From Pseudarthrobacter cellobiosi (GTDB taxonomy: Bacteria > Actinomycetota > Actinomycetes > Actinomycetales > Micrococcaceae), in NCBI RefSeq assembly GCF_023913755.1, contig NZ_JAMXBJ010000049.1, forward strand, positions 1-64,000: a stretch of 64,000 bases of DNA, read 5' to 3'. The notes beneath the pieces were generated by a model that was given only the letters and a program-made list of their open reading frames with translations, made no database searches and was not told where the DNA came from. Shown in pieces: positions 54,256 through 63,607 of the stretch. A program made the position numbers and the translations under genes. Position 1 is the first letter of the stretch. Every line of letters begins with the position of its first letter.

Positions 54256-55074
54256 TTACTGGGCGCGCATAAAGTCCTCGGCGGCCCGGACTTGCTCGTC
54301 GGTGGGCCGGACGCCCGTGTAGAGCACAAACTGCTCGAGCGCCTGGATGGTGGCCACCTCGGCCCCCGTGATGACCTGTTTCCCGGCGGCGCGGGCCGCC
54401 TTGATCAGCGGCGTCTCCGCAGGCAGCGCCACGACGTCGAACACCACTTTGGCTGCGGCGATCGCATCTTCCGGGAAGGACAGCGAGTCCACTTCCGGGC
54501 CGCCTGCCATACCGATAGGCGTGACGTTGATGATCAGGTCCGCCGTGCCGCCGTCGAGCGTTGCCCGCCATTGGAACCCGTACTGCTCTGCGAGCGCCCT
54601 GCCGGTGTCTTCGTTCCGGGCGATGACGGTGACGTCCGTGAAGCCGGCGTCGCGCAGGGCCGCGACGGTGGCCTTGGCCATGCCGCCGGCGCCTTGGACC
54701 AGCACCGAGTAGTCCGTGGGCACGGCGTTGCTTGCGAGGAGCTGCTCGATGGCGGTGTAGTCGGTGTTGTAGGCCAACAGACGCCCGTCGGTGTTCACGA
54801 TTGTGTTGACCGAATCGATGGCTTTGGCAGAGGGATCCAGCTCATCCACGAGCGCCATCACGTCCTCCTTGTAAGGCATGGACACCGCACAACCGCGGAT
54901 GCCCAGGCCCCTGACGCCGGCGATCGCCTGGGCCAGGTCGGTGGGGGCAAAGGCCTTGTAGATCCAGTTCAGGCCCAGCTGCTCGTAGAGGTGGTTGTGG
55001 AACCGGGTCCCGTTGTTGCTGGGCCGGGCCGACAGCGAAATACACAAGGTCATGTCTTTGTTCAGAATGGGCAC
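54256..55074 (-). CDS. aroE: Shikimate dehydrogenase family protein
   Basis: This 272-aa protein has the catalytic lysine in AVSMPYKEDVMAL, the Asn-Thr pair SVNTIVN, the Asp in YNTDYTAIEQLL, and the NADP loop VQGAGGMAKATVAAL. It reduces 3-dehydroshikimate (or uses quinate) in aromatic synthesis. The residue set is slightly different from canonical AroE (SLSARPSNNGTRFHNHLYEQ start), as in the paralogue group of actinobacteria. It may start at GTG 55074 or ATG 55053. Confidence 0.82.
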   Translation of the reverse strand: MPILNKDMTLCISLSARPSNNGTRFHNHLYEQLGLNWIYKAFAPTDLAQAIAGVRGLGIRGCAVSMPYKEDVMALVDELDPSAKAIDSVNTIVNTDGRLLAYNTDYTAIEQLLASNAVPTDYSVLVQGAGGMAKATVAALRDAGFTDVTVIARNEDTGRALAEQYGFQWRATLDGGTADLIINVTPIGMAGGPEVDSLSFPEDAIAAAKVVFDVVALPAETPLIKAARAAGKQVITGAEVATIQALEQFVLYTGVRPTDEQVRAAEDFMRAQ

Positions 55075-55124
55075 CTGTCCATTAAACCGCCGTTGACCGA
55101 TTCGGCGATATGTTGCCGCCCAAG

Positions 55125-56840
55125 TTACGGGCAGCCCGTCCCGGCCGGATAGCTTCCGACGGCGGCGGGCAGCTTCCCCGGGGCAGCCGCCTTGCCTGCC
55201 AGCACGGCAACCAGGGCGTCAAAGGCACCCGGCGTCCGGCCGTACAGCGCGATTTTCACCGGCGCGCTGGAATCCTGCAGCGGCCAGGGCGCATCCAGTG
55301 CGACGGCGACATCGCCGCCGACCGGCCGGCCGGCGTAGCCGATGAGGCTGACCAGTGGGCCCGCCCCGGTGCCGAGCCCGGCCTTCGCTGCGGCCGCCTC
55401 GAACCGTGCCCTGTCCTGCGGTGATCCGCCGGCAATCCGGAGGCTTCCCTGGACGATTGGCGCGCTGCAGTGTCCGGACAGCACGGTGACTGCGGCCGCG
55501 GAGACCCGCGCCGAGATGTCAGCGCCGCTGCCGGGGGCGGTTCCCTCGGGCGCAGCTCCCGGCGGCGGGGCGATGCGGCCGCGCCAAGTCAGCATGGTGG
55601 CCACCCGGTTGGCCGCTTCGTCCAGGCGTGCCGCAGGCAGGGTTCCGGCGGCCACGGCGCCCACGATGGCTGCGTGGGCCTGCCCCACGTCCGTGGGCAT
55701 CAGGAGCAGGTCCGCGCCCGCGGCGAGCGCCGCCGTTGCTGCGGAGCCACCCGGGTATTGCTTCTGGACGGCACCCATGTTGAGGGCATCGGTCACGGCC
55801 ACACCCTTGAAGCCCATGCCACGCAGCGCAGCATAGGTGGGGCCGGACAACGACGCCGGGACGCCGGGTTCCAGGGCCGGTACGGCGATGTGCCCGGTCA
55901 TGACCATGGGCATACCGGCGGCGATGGCCGCCCGGAACGGCTTCCAGTCCCGGGCTTCGAGTTCCGCGATGCCCGCGGGCTGCACCGGGAGGTCCTGGTG
56001 CGAGTCAACGGTGACGGAGCCGTGGCCGGGGAAATGCTTGACGGCGGGCAGGACGCCGGCCTCCTGCATACCTTGGGAAAACGCCACCGCCAGCGCTCCC
56101 GCTGCGTCCGGGTTGCCGGACATTGACCGGGCACCGATGGTGGGATCCGCTGGGCCGATGGTCACGTCCGCATCGGGGGCGAAGTCCACGGTGAAGCCCA
56201 GCGACGCGATCTCCGCGGCCAGGGCGCGGCCGGCGTCCTTGGCGAGTGGCGCATTGCCGGCAGCCCCGTAGCTCAGGGCCGTTGGCCATTCGGTCAGGGG
56301 CGCACCCAGCCGCGCCACAATCCCGCCCTCCTGGTCCACGCCGATGAGCCCGGGCCAGGGCCTGCCGTCAGCCGTGGCGGCTTGGGCCAGCCGGGCGTTG
56401 ACAGCAGTCATGGCAGCCGGATCCGCTTGACCGCGCGCGTCAAGCGGGACGTTGTCGCCCATGATGATGGACCCGGCCAGATGGAGGCGCTCTATGGTGG
56501 CGGCCTGGGCTTCGGAGTCGGTCCCGGTGTACACGGGCATCAGCACCTGCCCGGCCTTCTCCTCGACCGACATCGCTGCCACTGTGGCGGCGGCAACACT
56601 CTGGTCCCGCTGTTCGGGGCCCCAGCCCAGCGGCCGCAGCCCGGGGTCAGGTGAGGGAGAAGCGGACGGTGGTGCCGTCGTCGGCCGCTCTGATTCCGGG
56701 GTTGAGGCGGACGCAGGGCCGGAGGTCGCCGGGGCGGTGGCGGGAACTGCCGTGCAGGCAGTCAGGGCGGCCACGGCAGCGGCCGCAATAAGGAGGGTGG
56801 TTTTGTGAATACTGTCACGGGTCCACAGGAACAAGGCCAT
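55125..56840 (-). CDS. Glycoside hydrolase family 3 lipoprotein (NagZ-like)
   Basis: This protein is about 571 aa. It has a signal helix with lipobox LTAC (about residue 28), a Pro/Ser-rich linker to about 75, then a GH3 TIM barrel (VLMPVYTGTDSEAQ, IGVDQEGGIVARLG, VKHFPGHGSVTVDSH, nucleophile Asp in VTDALNMGAV). The KHFPGHG motif with D-S-H is typical for beta-N-acetylglucosaminidases. A second alpha/beta domain of about 170 residues follows, which bacterial NagZ often lacks. Its role is likely in cell-wall glycan turnover outside the membrane. Confidence 0.88.
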   Translation of the reverse strand: MALFLWTRDSIHKTTLLIAAAAVAALTACTAVPATAPATSGPASASTPESERPTTAPPSASPSPDPGLRPLGWGPEQRDQSVAAATVAAMSVEEKAGQVLMPVYTGTDSEAQAATIERLHLAGSIIMGDNVPLDARGQADPAAMTAVNARLAQAATADGRPWPGLIGVDQEGGIVARLGAPLTEWPTALSYGAAGNAPLAKDAGRALAAEIASLGFTVDFAPDADVTIGPADPTIGARSMSGNPDAAGALAVAFSQGMQEAGVLPAVKHFPGHGSVTVDSHQDLPVQPAGIAELEARDWKPFRAAIAAGMPMVMTGHIAVPALEPGVPASLSGPTYAALRGMGFKGVAVTDALNMGAVQKQYPGGSAATAALAAGADLLLMPTDVGQAHAAIVGAVAAGTLPAARLDEAANRVATMLTWRGRIAPPPGAAPEGTAPGSGADISARVSAAAVTVLSGHCSAPIVQGSLRIAGGSPQDRARFEAAAAKAGLGTGAGPLVSLIGYAGRPVGGDVAVALDAPWPLQDSSAPVKIALYGRTPGAFDALVAVLAGKAAAPGKLPAAVGSYPAGTGCP

Positions 56841-56914
56841 CAAGACGATGCTACCCCTGCATTAGACTTGAATGCGGCGCGTGCCCAGGGATGTCTGAAC
56901 AGTTAGGGGAACGC

Positions 56915-58066
56915 ATGAAGATTGATTTCGCTTCATCGAAGCAATCAACTCTTGGTGTGGAATGGGAGCTGGCTCTGGTGGACGGCCAGACCGGCGAACT
57001 GGCATCAGTGGCCAACGAAGTACTCAGCGGCGTCGTTGCCAAGCACCCCGAACTCAACGAAGACGACGAACACCCGCACATCAAGCAGGAACTCCTGCTC
57101 AACACCGTGGAGCTCGTCACTGGCATCTGCGAGACTGCCGCCGAAGCCAAGGAAGACCTCAGCCGGTCCCTGGCCGCGGTGCGCGAAATCACCGATCCCA
57201 TGGGCGTGGAGGTTTTCTGCGCCGGCAGCCACCCGTTCAGCCCGCCGCAGCTGCAGCCCGTGACGGACAAGGCCCGGTATGCCAAGCTGATCGACCGCAC
57301 CCAGTGGTGGGGCCGGCAGATGGTCATCTACGGCGTGCACGTCCACGTGGGCCTGGACCGGCGCGAAAAGGCACTCCCCGTGCTGGACGGCCTGGTCAAT
57401 TACTTCCCGCATTTCCAGGCGCTCTCGGCGTCGAGCCCGTTCTGGGGCGGCGAGGACACCGGCTACGCGTCGCACCGGGCCCTGATGTTCCAGCAGCTGC
57501 CGACGGCGGGCCTGCCCTTCCAGTTCCCGTCCTGGGACGAATACGAGTCCTACGTCCAGGACATGTTCACCACCGGCGTGATCGACACCCTGTCCGAGAT
57601 CCGCTGGGACATCCGGCCCGTTCCCAACCTCGGCACCATCGAAATGCGCATCTGCGACGGCCTGGCCACGCTGGAGGAAGTGGGCGCGATTGCCGCGCTC
57701 ACCCAGTGCCTGGTGGACGAGTTCTCCACCACGCTGGACAACGGCGGCACCATCCCCACGATGCCGCCGTGGCACGTCCAGGAGAACAAGTGGCGGGCCG
57801 CCCGCTACGGCATGGAGGCCATTATCATCCTCGACGCCGCCGGCAACGAACAGCTGGTCACCGACCACCTGCTGGAGACTTTGAACCGGCTTGAGCCGGT
57901 GGCCGCGAAACTCGGCTGCCCCGACGAACTGGCCGACGTCGAGAAGATCATCCGCCGCGGCGCCGGGTACCAGCGGCAGCGCCGCGTCGCTGCCGCTCAC
58001 GGCGGCGACCTGCAGGCCGTGGTGCTGGACCTGGTCAAGCAGATGCGGAACGGGCCGACGGGGTAA
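56915..58066 (+). CDS. Carboxylate-amine / glutamate-cysteine ligase (YbdK family)
   Basis: This 383-aa protein of the GCS2 family has STLGVEWELALVDGQTGELA at the start, the metal/substrate residues in NTVELVTGICETA, YGVHVHVGLDRREKAL, and the R-x-D region WDIRPVPNLGTIEMRICDG. It joins glutamate to cysteine or acts as a related ligase. In mycothiol-producing actinobacteria the true substrate may differ. The ATG at 56915 is preferred because AGGGGA lies 7 bases upstream; an in-frame ATG lies at 56891. Confidence 0.88.
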   Translation: MKIDFASSKQSTLGVEWELALVDGQTGELASVANEVLSGVVAKHPELNEDDEHPHIKQELLLNTVELVTGICETAAEAKEDLSRSLAAVREITDPMGVEVFCAGSHPFSPPQLQPVTDKARYAKLIDRTQWWGRQMVIYGVHVHVGLDRREKALPVLDGLVNYFPHFQALSASSPFWGGEDTGYASHRALMFQQLPTAGLPFQFPSWDEYESYVQDMFTTGVIDTLSEIRWDIRPVPNLGTIEMRICDGLATLEEVGAIAALTQCLVDEFSTTLDNGGTIPTMPPWHVQENKWRAARYGMEAIIILDAAGNEQLVTDHLLETLNRLEPVAAKLGCPDELADVEKIIRRGAGYQRQRRVAAAHGGDLQAVVLDLVKQMRNGPTG

Positions 58067-58076
58067 ATCCCCCCCG

Positions 58077-58135
58077 TTGCTCTATCAGTTCGAGTCGCTA
58101 AACCTGTGGGTTAGGGACCACAACTGATAGAGCAA
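58077..58135. repeat. 14-bp perfect inverted repeat between convergent genes
   Basis: TTGCTCTATCAGTT (58077-58090) and its complement AACTGATAGAGCAA (58122-58135) can form a long stem. An inner pair (CTAAACC / GGTTAG) adds a second stem. It is followed by TTTCGACAGGCTCAACCACC, a common intergenic word in this group, which runs into the tsaD stop codon. It may act as terminator or REP-like element. Confidence 0.65.
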
Positions 58136-58151
58136 GTGGGTTTCGACAGGC

Positions 58152-59321
58152 TCAACCACCGAAGGCGGGGAGGGACACCGCGGTGACCGGCATCGAGGAG
58201 TCCGGGGCGAAGCGGATGCCGCTGGGCCCGATCCCGGCCATCACCAGCTGCGCACCGAGGGCCGCCACCATGGCGCCGTTGTCCGTGCACAGGTCCAGCG
58301 GCGGCACGTGGAGTTTGATTCCAGCTGACGCACAGCGCTGACCGGTGAGTTCCCGCAACCTGGAGTTGGCCGCCACTCCCCCGCCCAAGAGAACGTCTTT
58401 GATGCCGTGCTCGCGGCAGGCCAGGACGGCCTTGGACGTGATCACGTCCACCACCGCTTCCTGGAAGGCTGCGGCAATGTCGGCCACCGGCACCTCTTCG
58501 CCACGGGCCTCGAACTGCTCGACGCACCGTGCCACTGCCGTCTTCAGGCCGCTGAAAGACCAGTCGTAGCGGTGTTTTCCCGGTTCCTCGGCGGTGCCCA
58601 TGTACTTGGGCTGGCTGAGGCCGCGCGGGAACCGGATGGCTTTGGGGTTGCCGTTGCGGGCCAGCTTGTCGATGGCCGGGCCGCCCGGGTAGCCGAGGCC
58701 CAGGATGCGGGCCACTTTGTCGTAGGCTTCGCCGGCGGCGTCGTCGATGGTGGAGCCGAGGAGCTGGACGTCGCTGGTGATGCTGTTGATCTTCAGGATC
58801 TCGGTGTGCCCGCCGGAGACCAGCAGGGCACCCAGGTTTTCCGGGAGACGGCGGGCGTGGCCGAGCCCTGCGGCAAGCCCGGACGCAGCGCCGGCGGAAC
58901 GGCCGGCCACGCGGCCGGCGGCAGCACCGCCGTCGGGGTTTCCGTCCAGCAGCCCGACGCCGACATGCGCCACAAGGTGGTTGATGGCATACAGCGGCTT
59001 GCCGGTGGCCACGGCAAGGGCTTTCGCGGCGCAGACCCCCACCATCAGGGCGCCCGCAAGCCCGGGCCCGGAGGTGACGGCAAGGGCATCCACGTCCTCC
59101 AGCGTTACGTCGGCGTCGGCCAGGGCCTGGCGCAGCGTGGGCACAAAGGCATCAAGGTGCGCGCGGGAGGCGATCTCGGGGATCACGCCGCCGAAGCGGA
59201 CGTGCTCGTCCATCGAGGAGGACACCGTGTTGGTGAGCAGCGTGGTACCGCGGACGATGCCAACGCCGGTTTCGTCGCAGGAGGATTCGATGCCCAGCAC
59301 CAGGGGCTGCGAGCGGTTCAT
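58152..59321 (-). CDS. tsaD: tRNA N6-adenosine threonylcarbamoyltransferase
   Basis: This 389-aa ASKHA-fold enzyme transfers the threonylcarbamoyl group to A37 of ANN-decoding tRNAs. [14 protein letters not shown], the metal-binding [19 protein letters not shown] and the [13 protein letters not shown] motif are seen. The metal histidine pair is H-x3-H in NHLVAHV. A Gly/Ala-rich insertion of about 25 residues (about 155-180) follows. It is the last gene of alr-tsaE-tsaB-rimI-tsaD, overlapping rimI by 4 bp. Confidence 0.95.
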   Translation of the reverse strand: MNRSQPLVLGIESSCDETGVGIVRGTTLLTNTVSSSMDEHVRFGGVIPEIASRAHLDAFVPTLRQALADADVTLEDVDALAVTSGPGLAGALMVGVCAAKALAVATGKPLYAINHLVAHVGVGLLDGNPDGGAAAGRVAGRSAGAASGLAAGLGHARRLPENLGALLVSGGHTEILKINSITSDVQLLGSTIDDAAGEAYDKVARILGLGYPGGPAIDKLARNGNPKAIRFPRGLSQPKYMGTAEEPGKHRYDWSFSGLKTAVARCVEQFEARGEEVPVADIAAAFQEAVVDVITSKAVLACREHGIKDVLLGGGVAANSRLRELTGQRCASAGIKLHVPPLDLCTDNGAMVAALGAQLVMAGIGPSGIRFAPDSSMPVTAVSLPAFGG

Positions 59322-59839
59322 GCCTGGCCTGCTTCTGTGGTGGCATCGGATTGGGTTATGGGATCGGCTTCGGGGGCCAGCTGCAGCCGCATGATGAGGG
59401 CGTCGACGCCGTCGCGGTAATACCCCCGGCGGACGTGGATCTGTTCGAAGCCGAACCGCACGTACAGCTGCTGCGCCCGGGGGTTGTCCGCGCGGACCTC
59501 GAGGAGGACGTCCGCGGCCCCGCGGAGCCGGGCTTCCGTGATCAGCCGGGTCAGGAGCGTTGAGCCGATCCCTTGGCCTTCGAATTCAGGCACGACGGCG
59601 ATGGTCTGGACGTCCGCGATGGGCTCGATGCACATCAGGCCGGCGTAGCCCACGATGTCCCCGCCGCTTTCGGCCACCAGGTAGCGGCGCGTTTCCGGCT
59701 GGGACAGTTCGGACAGGAACATGTGCAGCGGCCACGCGTCCGCCGGGAACAGCCGCTGTTCGAGGGCGTCCACGGCGGGCACGTCCTCCAGGGTCATGTC
59801 CCGGAAAACCACTCCGTCAGCGCTGGTCGGCATGCTCAC
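59318..59839 (-). CDS. rimI: Ribosomal-protein-alanine N-acetyltransferase
   Basis: This 173-aa GNAT enzyme has [16 protein letters not shown], the acetyl-CoA loop [18 protein letters not shown] (about residues 88-105) and the C-terminal [20 protein letters not shown]. Classical RimI acetylates ribosomal protein bS18. Genes flanked by tsaB and tsaD are nearly always this type. The start is GTG, with 4-bp overlaps on both sides. Confidence 0.92.
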   Translation of the reverse strand: MSMPTSADGVVFRDMTLEDVPAVDALEQRLFPADAWPLHMFLSELSQPETRRYLVAESGGDIVGYAGLMCIEPIADVQTIAVVPEFEGQGIGSTLLTRLITEARLRGAADVLLEVRADNPRAQQLYVRFGFEQIHVRRGYYRDGVDALIMRLQLAPEADPITQSDATTEAGQA

Positions 59840-60507
59840 AGGGCCCGCTTCCGTGGGCCGGGGACCTGGGCGTCCGATTCCCGGAGGTACAGGGGCGTGG
59901 AGTCGAGCAGCTGCCCGCCGGCTGCGAGCCGGGCCAAGGCGAACTGTCCGAGGTAGAGGGCGTCGGGCTGTTCGTTGCTGAAGCCGGGGTCTGCGCGCAG
60001 CACGTCACTGTAGAGTCCGGCGCCGGCGCCGTAGGCCGGGAGGTCCGGCAGGTCGGCCGCGAAGCTGACGTGCGGGCCGTCCTCAAGCTGCGGCAACTGG
60101 CCGTCGGCGAGGCTGTACCGCGCCCAGTAGACCTCCTTGCGCCGGGCGTCCGTGACCACCAGGAATTCGGCCGCGGCATCGGTGGACTCAGCCACTTCCA
60201 GTGCCACGGCGTCCAGGCTCATCAGCCCGTACAGCGGTTTGTCCCAGACGAAGGCGAGCGTCCGGGCGGTTGCGATCCCCGAGCGCAGGCCGGTGAACGG
60301 GCCGGGGCCCACGCCTGTCACGATCGCGTCGATGTCCCCGCCGGTGACGCCCGCAGAGGCCAGCAGGTCCTCGATGCCGGGGGCCAGCACTTCGGCGTGG
60401 CTGCGCGTGTCCTCGGTGGAGAAGCTGGCCACCACGCCTTCGAGGGCGTCGTCCGAGACGAGTGCCGCACTGGCCACGGCGGAGGTGTCGATGGCGAGAA
60501 TGAGCAT
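59836..60507 (-). CDS. tsaB: Threonylcarbamoyladenosine biosynthesis protein TsaB
   Basis: This 223-aa protein begins ILAIDTSAVASAALV and has GPGPFTGLRSGIATARTLAF, the diagnostic TsaB stretch. It is a TsaD paralogue that scaffolds the TsaD-TsaB-TsaE complex for t6A formation. Its ATG overlaps the tsaE stop by 1 bp (TGATG-type junction). Confidence 0.94.
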   Translation of the reverse strand: MLILAIDTSAVASAALVSDDALEGVVASFSTEDTRSHAEVLAPGIEDLLASAGVTGGDIDAIVTGVGPGPFTGLRSGIATARTLAFVWDKPLYGLMSLDAVALEVAESTDAAAEFLVVTDARRKEVYWARYSLADGQLPQLEDGPHVSFAADLPDLPAYGAGAGLYSDVLRADPGFSNEQPDALYLGQFALARLAAGGQLLDSTPLYLRESDAQVPGPRKRAL

Positions 60508-61106
60508 CAGGGTGTCCCTTCGATGGCGCCGCCCAGGGCAGGCTTGGTGCTCCAGCGGGGACCAAACCCGCGCAGCACGATGGTGCGGGGTTCGTCGAAG
60601 TCCTCGGTGTCAAAGTCGAGGATTTCGGTGTGGCCGGGCATTGGTTCCGCAGCGCCTAGAGCGTCCAGCCCGATCGCCCGGTGCAGGTCCACTTCCAGCC
60701 GGCTCTCGCTAAGGCGCTCCACCCGGCCGCGTCCCCACTCCACCACGGTCACGGACGAGTCCAGCGTGTTTTCCAGGTCAATGTCGTCAATTTCCGACGC
60801 CGATCCCAGCCGGTACGCGTCCACGTGCACCAGATCAGGGCCACCGGGCCGCGGGCCGTCGGTCAGGTTGGGATGGATGCGGACCAGGACGAAGGTGGGC
60901 GAAATGATGCCCGCGCGCACGCCCAAGCCTTCGCCGAGGCCCTGCGTGAAGGTGGTTTTCCCGGCACCCAGCTCGCCGGTCAGCACCAACAGGTCCCCGG
61001 CCTGCAGCCCCGCCCCCAAAGCGGCGGCGAGCGCGTGAGTCTGGTCCGCCGTCGTGACTCTCAGCGTCTCTTCCCAGTGGGGCATCTCTGCCGCGGGCAC
61101 GCTCAC
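60507..61106 (-). CDS. tsaE: tRNA threonylcarbamoyladenosine ATPase TsaE
   Basis: This 199-aa protein has Walker A TGELGAGKTTFTQGLG (about residue 45), SPTFVLVR and VHVDAYRLG, followed by VVEWGRG. It is an ATPase that resets the t6A synthase complex. It is about 40 residues longer than typical TsaE because of an acidic C-terminal extension. The GTG start lies 4 bp inside the end of alr. Confidence 0.94.
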   Translation of the reverse strand: MSVPAAEMPHWEETLRVTTADQTHALAAALGAGLQAGDLLVLTGELGAGKTTFTQGLGEGLGVRAGIISPTFVLVRIHPNLTDGPRPGGPDLVHVDAYRLGSASEIDDIDLENTLDSSVTVVEWGRGRVERLSESRLEVDLHRAIGLDALGAAEPMPGHTEILDFDTEDFDEPRTIVLRGFGPRWSTKPALGGAIEGTP

Positions 61107-62383
61107 GGTGTTGCCTGCCCGGCGTCGGGATTGCCAACGGCAGAACGCCCGGCGCCAGGAGCGTCGCCGGCTGGGCGGCTGCCGGAAGGCTCGACGGCGG
61201 GACTGTCGTTGATGAACCGGCGCGGCACGCGCGGGCTGATCCGGGTCACGATCTCGTAGTTGTTGGTGCCGGCGGCGATCGCCCAGTCATCCGCCGTGGG
61301 CCCGCCGTCGTCCCCGTCGCCGAACAGCACCGCCTCGGCGCCGAAGAGCTCCGCGCCGGCGGGGCCGATGTTGCCGAGGTCGATGACCATCTGGTCCATG
61401 GCGATGCGGCCCACCACGGGGTAGGTCCGGCCAGCCACCCGGACGGGACCGCCGGTGGCAATGCGGGGCACACCGTCGGCGTAGCCCAGCGGGATCAGCG
61501 CCAGGGTGCTGGGGCCGCTGGTGCGGTAGCGCAGGCCGTAGGAGACGCCCTGCCCGTCGGGGACCTGCTTGCATTGGGACACCAGGGTGCGCAGGGTCAT
61601 CGCAGGCCGGAGGCCCAGTTCGGCGGACGTCTGGCCTTCGAAGGGCGAGAGGCCGTAGATGCCCAGGCCCACGCGGACCAGGTCAAAGTGCGTATCGGGG
61701 CGGGACAGCGTGGCCGGGGTGTTGGCCAGGTGGCGGACTTCGGGGTCCACGCCCGCGTCCTCGGCCACGGCCAGCACCTCGCGGAAGGCGGCCAACTGTT
61801 CGTCGGTTTCCGGCCGTTCGGGTTCGTCCGCCACGGACAGGTGGGAGAAGATGCCCACCACGCGCAGGAGGCCCTGGTCCTGGTACTCCATGGCTTCGCC
61901 CAGCAGCTGGTCCCAGGCATCGAGCGCTACGCCGTTCCGGCCCAGGCCCGTGTCCACTTTCAGGTGGATCCGCGCGGGACGTTCCTGGTCACGCGCGGCG
62001 GCCACAATCCGGTCCAGTTCCCAGCCGGAGCAGCCGATGTCGACGCCGGCAGCCACCGCCGCCGCAAAGTTGCTTTCGGCCGTGTGCAGCCAGGCCAGCA
62101 AGGGGGCGTCGATGCCCGCGGCCCGCAGTGCCAGTGCTTCGGAGATGTGCGCGACGCCCAGCCAGGACGCGCCGGCTTCGAGGGCGGCCCGGGCCACCGG
62201 AACCGCGCCGTGTCCATACGCGTCGGCCTTAACCACGGCCATGACCTTGGCGGGTGAGGCCGCGTCCGCCAGCCGCCGCACGTTATGGCGGACGGCGTCC
62301 AGGTCGATGACGGCGGACCGCTCGGACAGAGGATCAGGTCCTGAGGCCGCGCGGAAGTCACCGGTTGTTACGGGATAAGTCAC
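61103..62383 (-). CDS. alr: Alanine racemase
   Basis: This 426-aa PLP enzyme makes D-alanine for peptidoglycan. The PLP lysine lies in VMAVVKADAYGHGAVP (about residue 47), and the second catalytic tyrosine region is GVSYGLRYRTS. The C-terminal beta domain has VGRIAMDQMVIDLG. It is first in the alr-tsaE-tsaB-rimI-tsaD operon and starts with GTG. A C-terminal Pro/Gly/Asp-rich tail of about 30 residues is poorly conserved. Confidence 0.95.
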   Translation of the reverse strand: MTYPVTTGDFRAASGPDPLSERSAVIDLDAVRHNVRRLADAASPAKVMAVVKADAYGHGAVPVARAALEAGASWLGVAHISEALALRAAGIDAPLLAWLHTAESNFAAAVAAGVDIGCSGWELDRIVAAARDQERPARIHLKVDTGLGRNGVALDAWDQLLGEAMEYQDQGLLRVVGIFSHLSVADEPERPETDEQLAAFREVLAVAEDAGVDPEVRHLANTPATLSRPDTHFDLVRVGLGIYGLSPFEGQTSAELGLRPAMTLRTLVSQCKQVPDGQGVSYGLRYRTSGPSTLALIPLGYADGVPRIATGGPVRVAGRTYPVVGRIAMDQMVIDLGNIGPAGAELFGAEAVLFGDGDDGGPTADDWAIAAGTNNYEIVTRISPRVPRRFINDSPAVEPSGSRPAGDAPGAGRSAVGNPDAGQATP

Positions 62384-62445
62384 GTTAGTGATTCTAGTGC
62401 GGGCGCTCAGGTCGGGATAATCGCGCCGCGTTCCGGCTCAGGACG

Positions 62446-63537
62446 TCAGGCGTCGGAAAGGTGCGCGATGGTGGCGGTGGCGCGGCGCTGCGCCGCGAGT
62501 GGGACGTCGCTGATAATGTCCTCCAGAAAACCGAAGCGGCGAAGCCACTGGCTGCTCTGGCGTTCCGGCCGGGAGTTGGCCCGCTTCCACCAGTCGGCGA
62601 TATCTCCCCAGCCGGGCGCTGCCAGCGATCCGCCCACTTCCTGTACGGCCAGGGAGGCGCAAAGGTTGGCGAAGCGGAGCCGGTTTCCCAGCGGCCAGCC
62701 GGCCAAGCTGCCCACGATGAACGCTGCATCAAAGCAGTCGCCGGCTCCGGTGGGATCAAAGGCAGTCACCGGCAACGACGGCACCCACTCCTCCTCACCG
62801 GTTTCCGAGTCCACGGCCATGGCACCCTGCGCACCGAGTGTCACCACGGCCACGGGCACGCGGTCCGCCAGCGCATACAGCGCGGACCACGGATTGTCCT
62901 TCCCCGTGAAGGCCATGGCCTCGCGCTGGTTGGGCAGGAAGGCGTGGAAATACTGCAGGTTCTCGAGCCGGACCGGTGACCACTTCCCGCTGGGGTCCCA
63001 GCCCACGTCCCCGAACAGTCTCACGCCGGCCTGGTGCGCGGCCACGGCCCAAGGTTCAATCTCCTCGTCGAGCGCGGCAATGCCGGCGAGCGCAGTGGGC
63101 GGCGAACCGATCAGTTCCGACGACGTCACGGGGGCCGGGTGGCCGTGAGTCACCAGGGAACGGTCGTTGTGGACGCTGAGCGAGACGGTGACCGGGGAAT
63201 GCCACCCCGGGATGCGGCGGGACAGGCTCAGGTCCACGTGTTCCTGCCCGGCCAGGATTTTCCAGTTGTAGTCGCCGTAGCCGTCGTCCCCGAAGGCGGC
63301 AGCCAGTCCCGTGCGCAGTCCCAGCCTCGCCGCGGCAATGGCCTGGTTCGCGACGCCGCCGGGGCAGCTGCCCATGCCCTCGCTCCAGATTTCCGTGCCG
63401 GGCTCGGGCGCGTGCGGCAGCCCTGTGAAGATGATGTCCTGGAAAACCGTGCCGGCCAGCAGCAGGTCGAACCCGCCGTCGGACGGTGTGCGGACGGTTG
63501 AGAGCGGATCGAAGCGGCGGTCCGGGATGGCGTCCAT
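62446..63537 (-). CDS. PfkB-family carbohydrate kinase
   Basis: This 363-aa ribokinase-like protein has the N-terminal PfkB motif GGVANQAIAAARLG (about residue 58) and the C-terminal motif AFDPTGAGDCFDAAFIVG with its catalytic aspartate (about 268). It phosphorylates a sugar or nucleoside that I cannot specify. It is divergent from a GH4 gene 70 bp away, which together could form a small sugar-phosphate unit. Confidence 0.88.
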   Translation of the reverse strand: MDAIPDRRFDPLSTVRTPSDGGFDLLLAGTVFQDIIFTGLPHAPEPGTEIWSEGMGSCPGGVANQAIAAARLGLRTGLAAAFGDDGYGDYNWKILAGQEHVDLSLSRRIPGWHSPVTVSLSVHNDRSLVTHGHPAPVTSSELIGSPPTALAGIAALDEEIEPWAVAAHQAGVRLFGDVGWDPSGKWSPVRLENLQYFHAFLPNQREAMAFTGKDNPWSALYALADRVPVAVVTLGAQGAMAVDSETGEEEWVPSLPVTAFDPTGAGDCFDAAFIVGSLAGWPLGNRLRFANLCASLAVQEVGGSLAAPGWGDIADWWKRANSRPERQSSQWLRRFGFLEDIISDVPLAAQRRATATIAHLSDA

Positions 63538-63607
63538 GTCCGGCAGACTACGCCCTGCCGCGGCCCCACGGTAGGGGCGCGCCCGGCGGCCCCCTAGACT
63601 GCTGACT

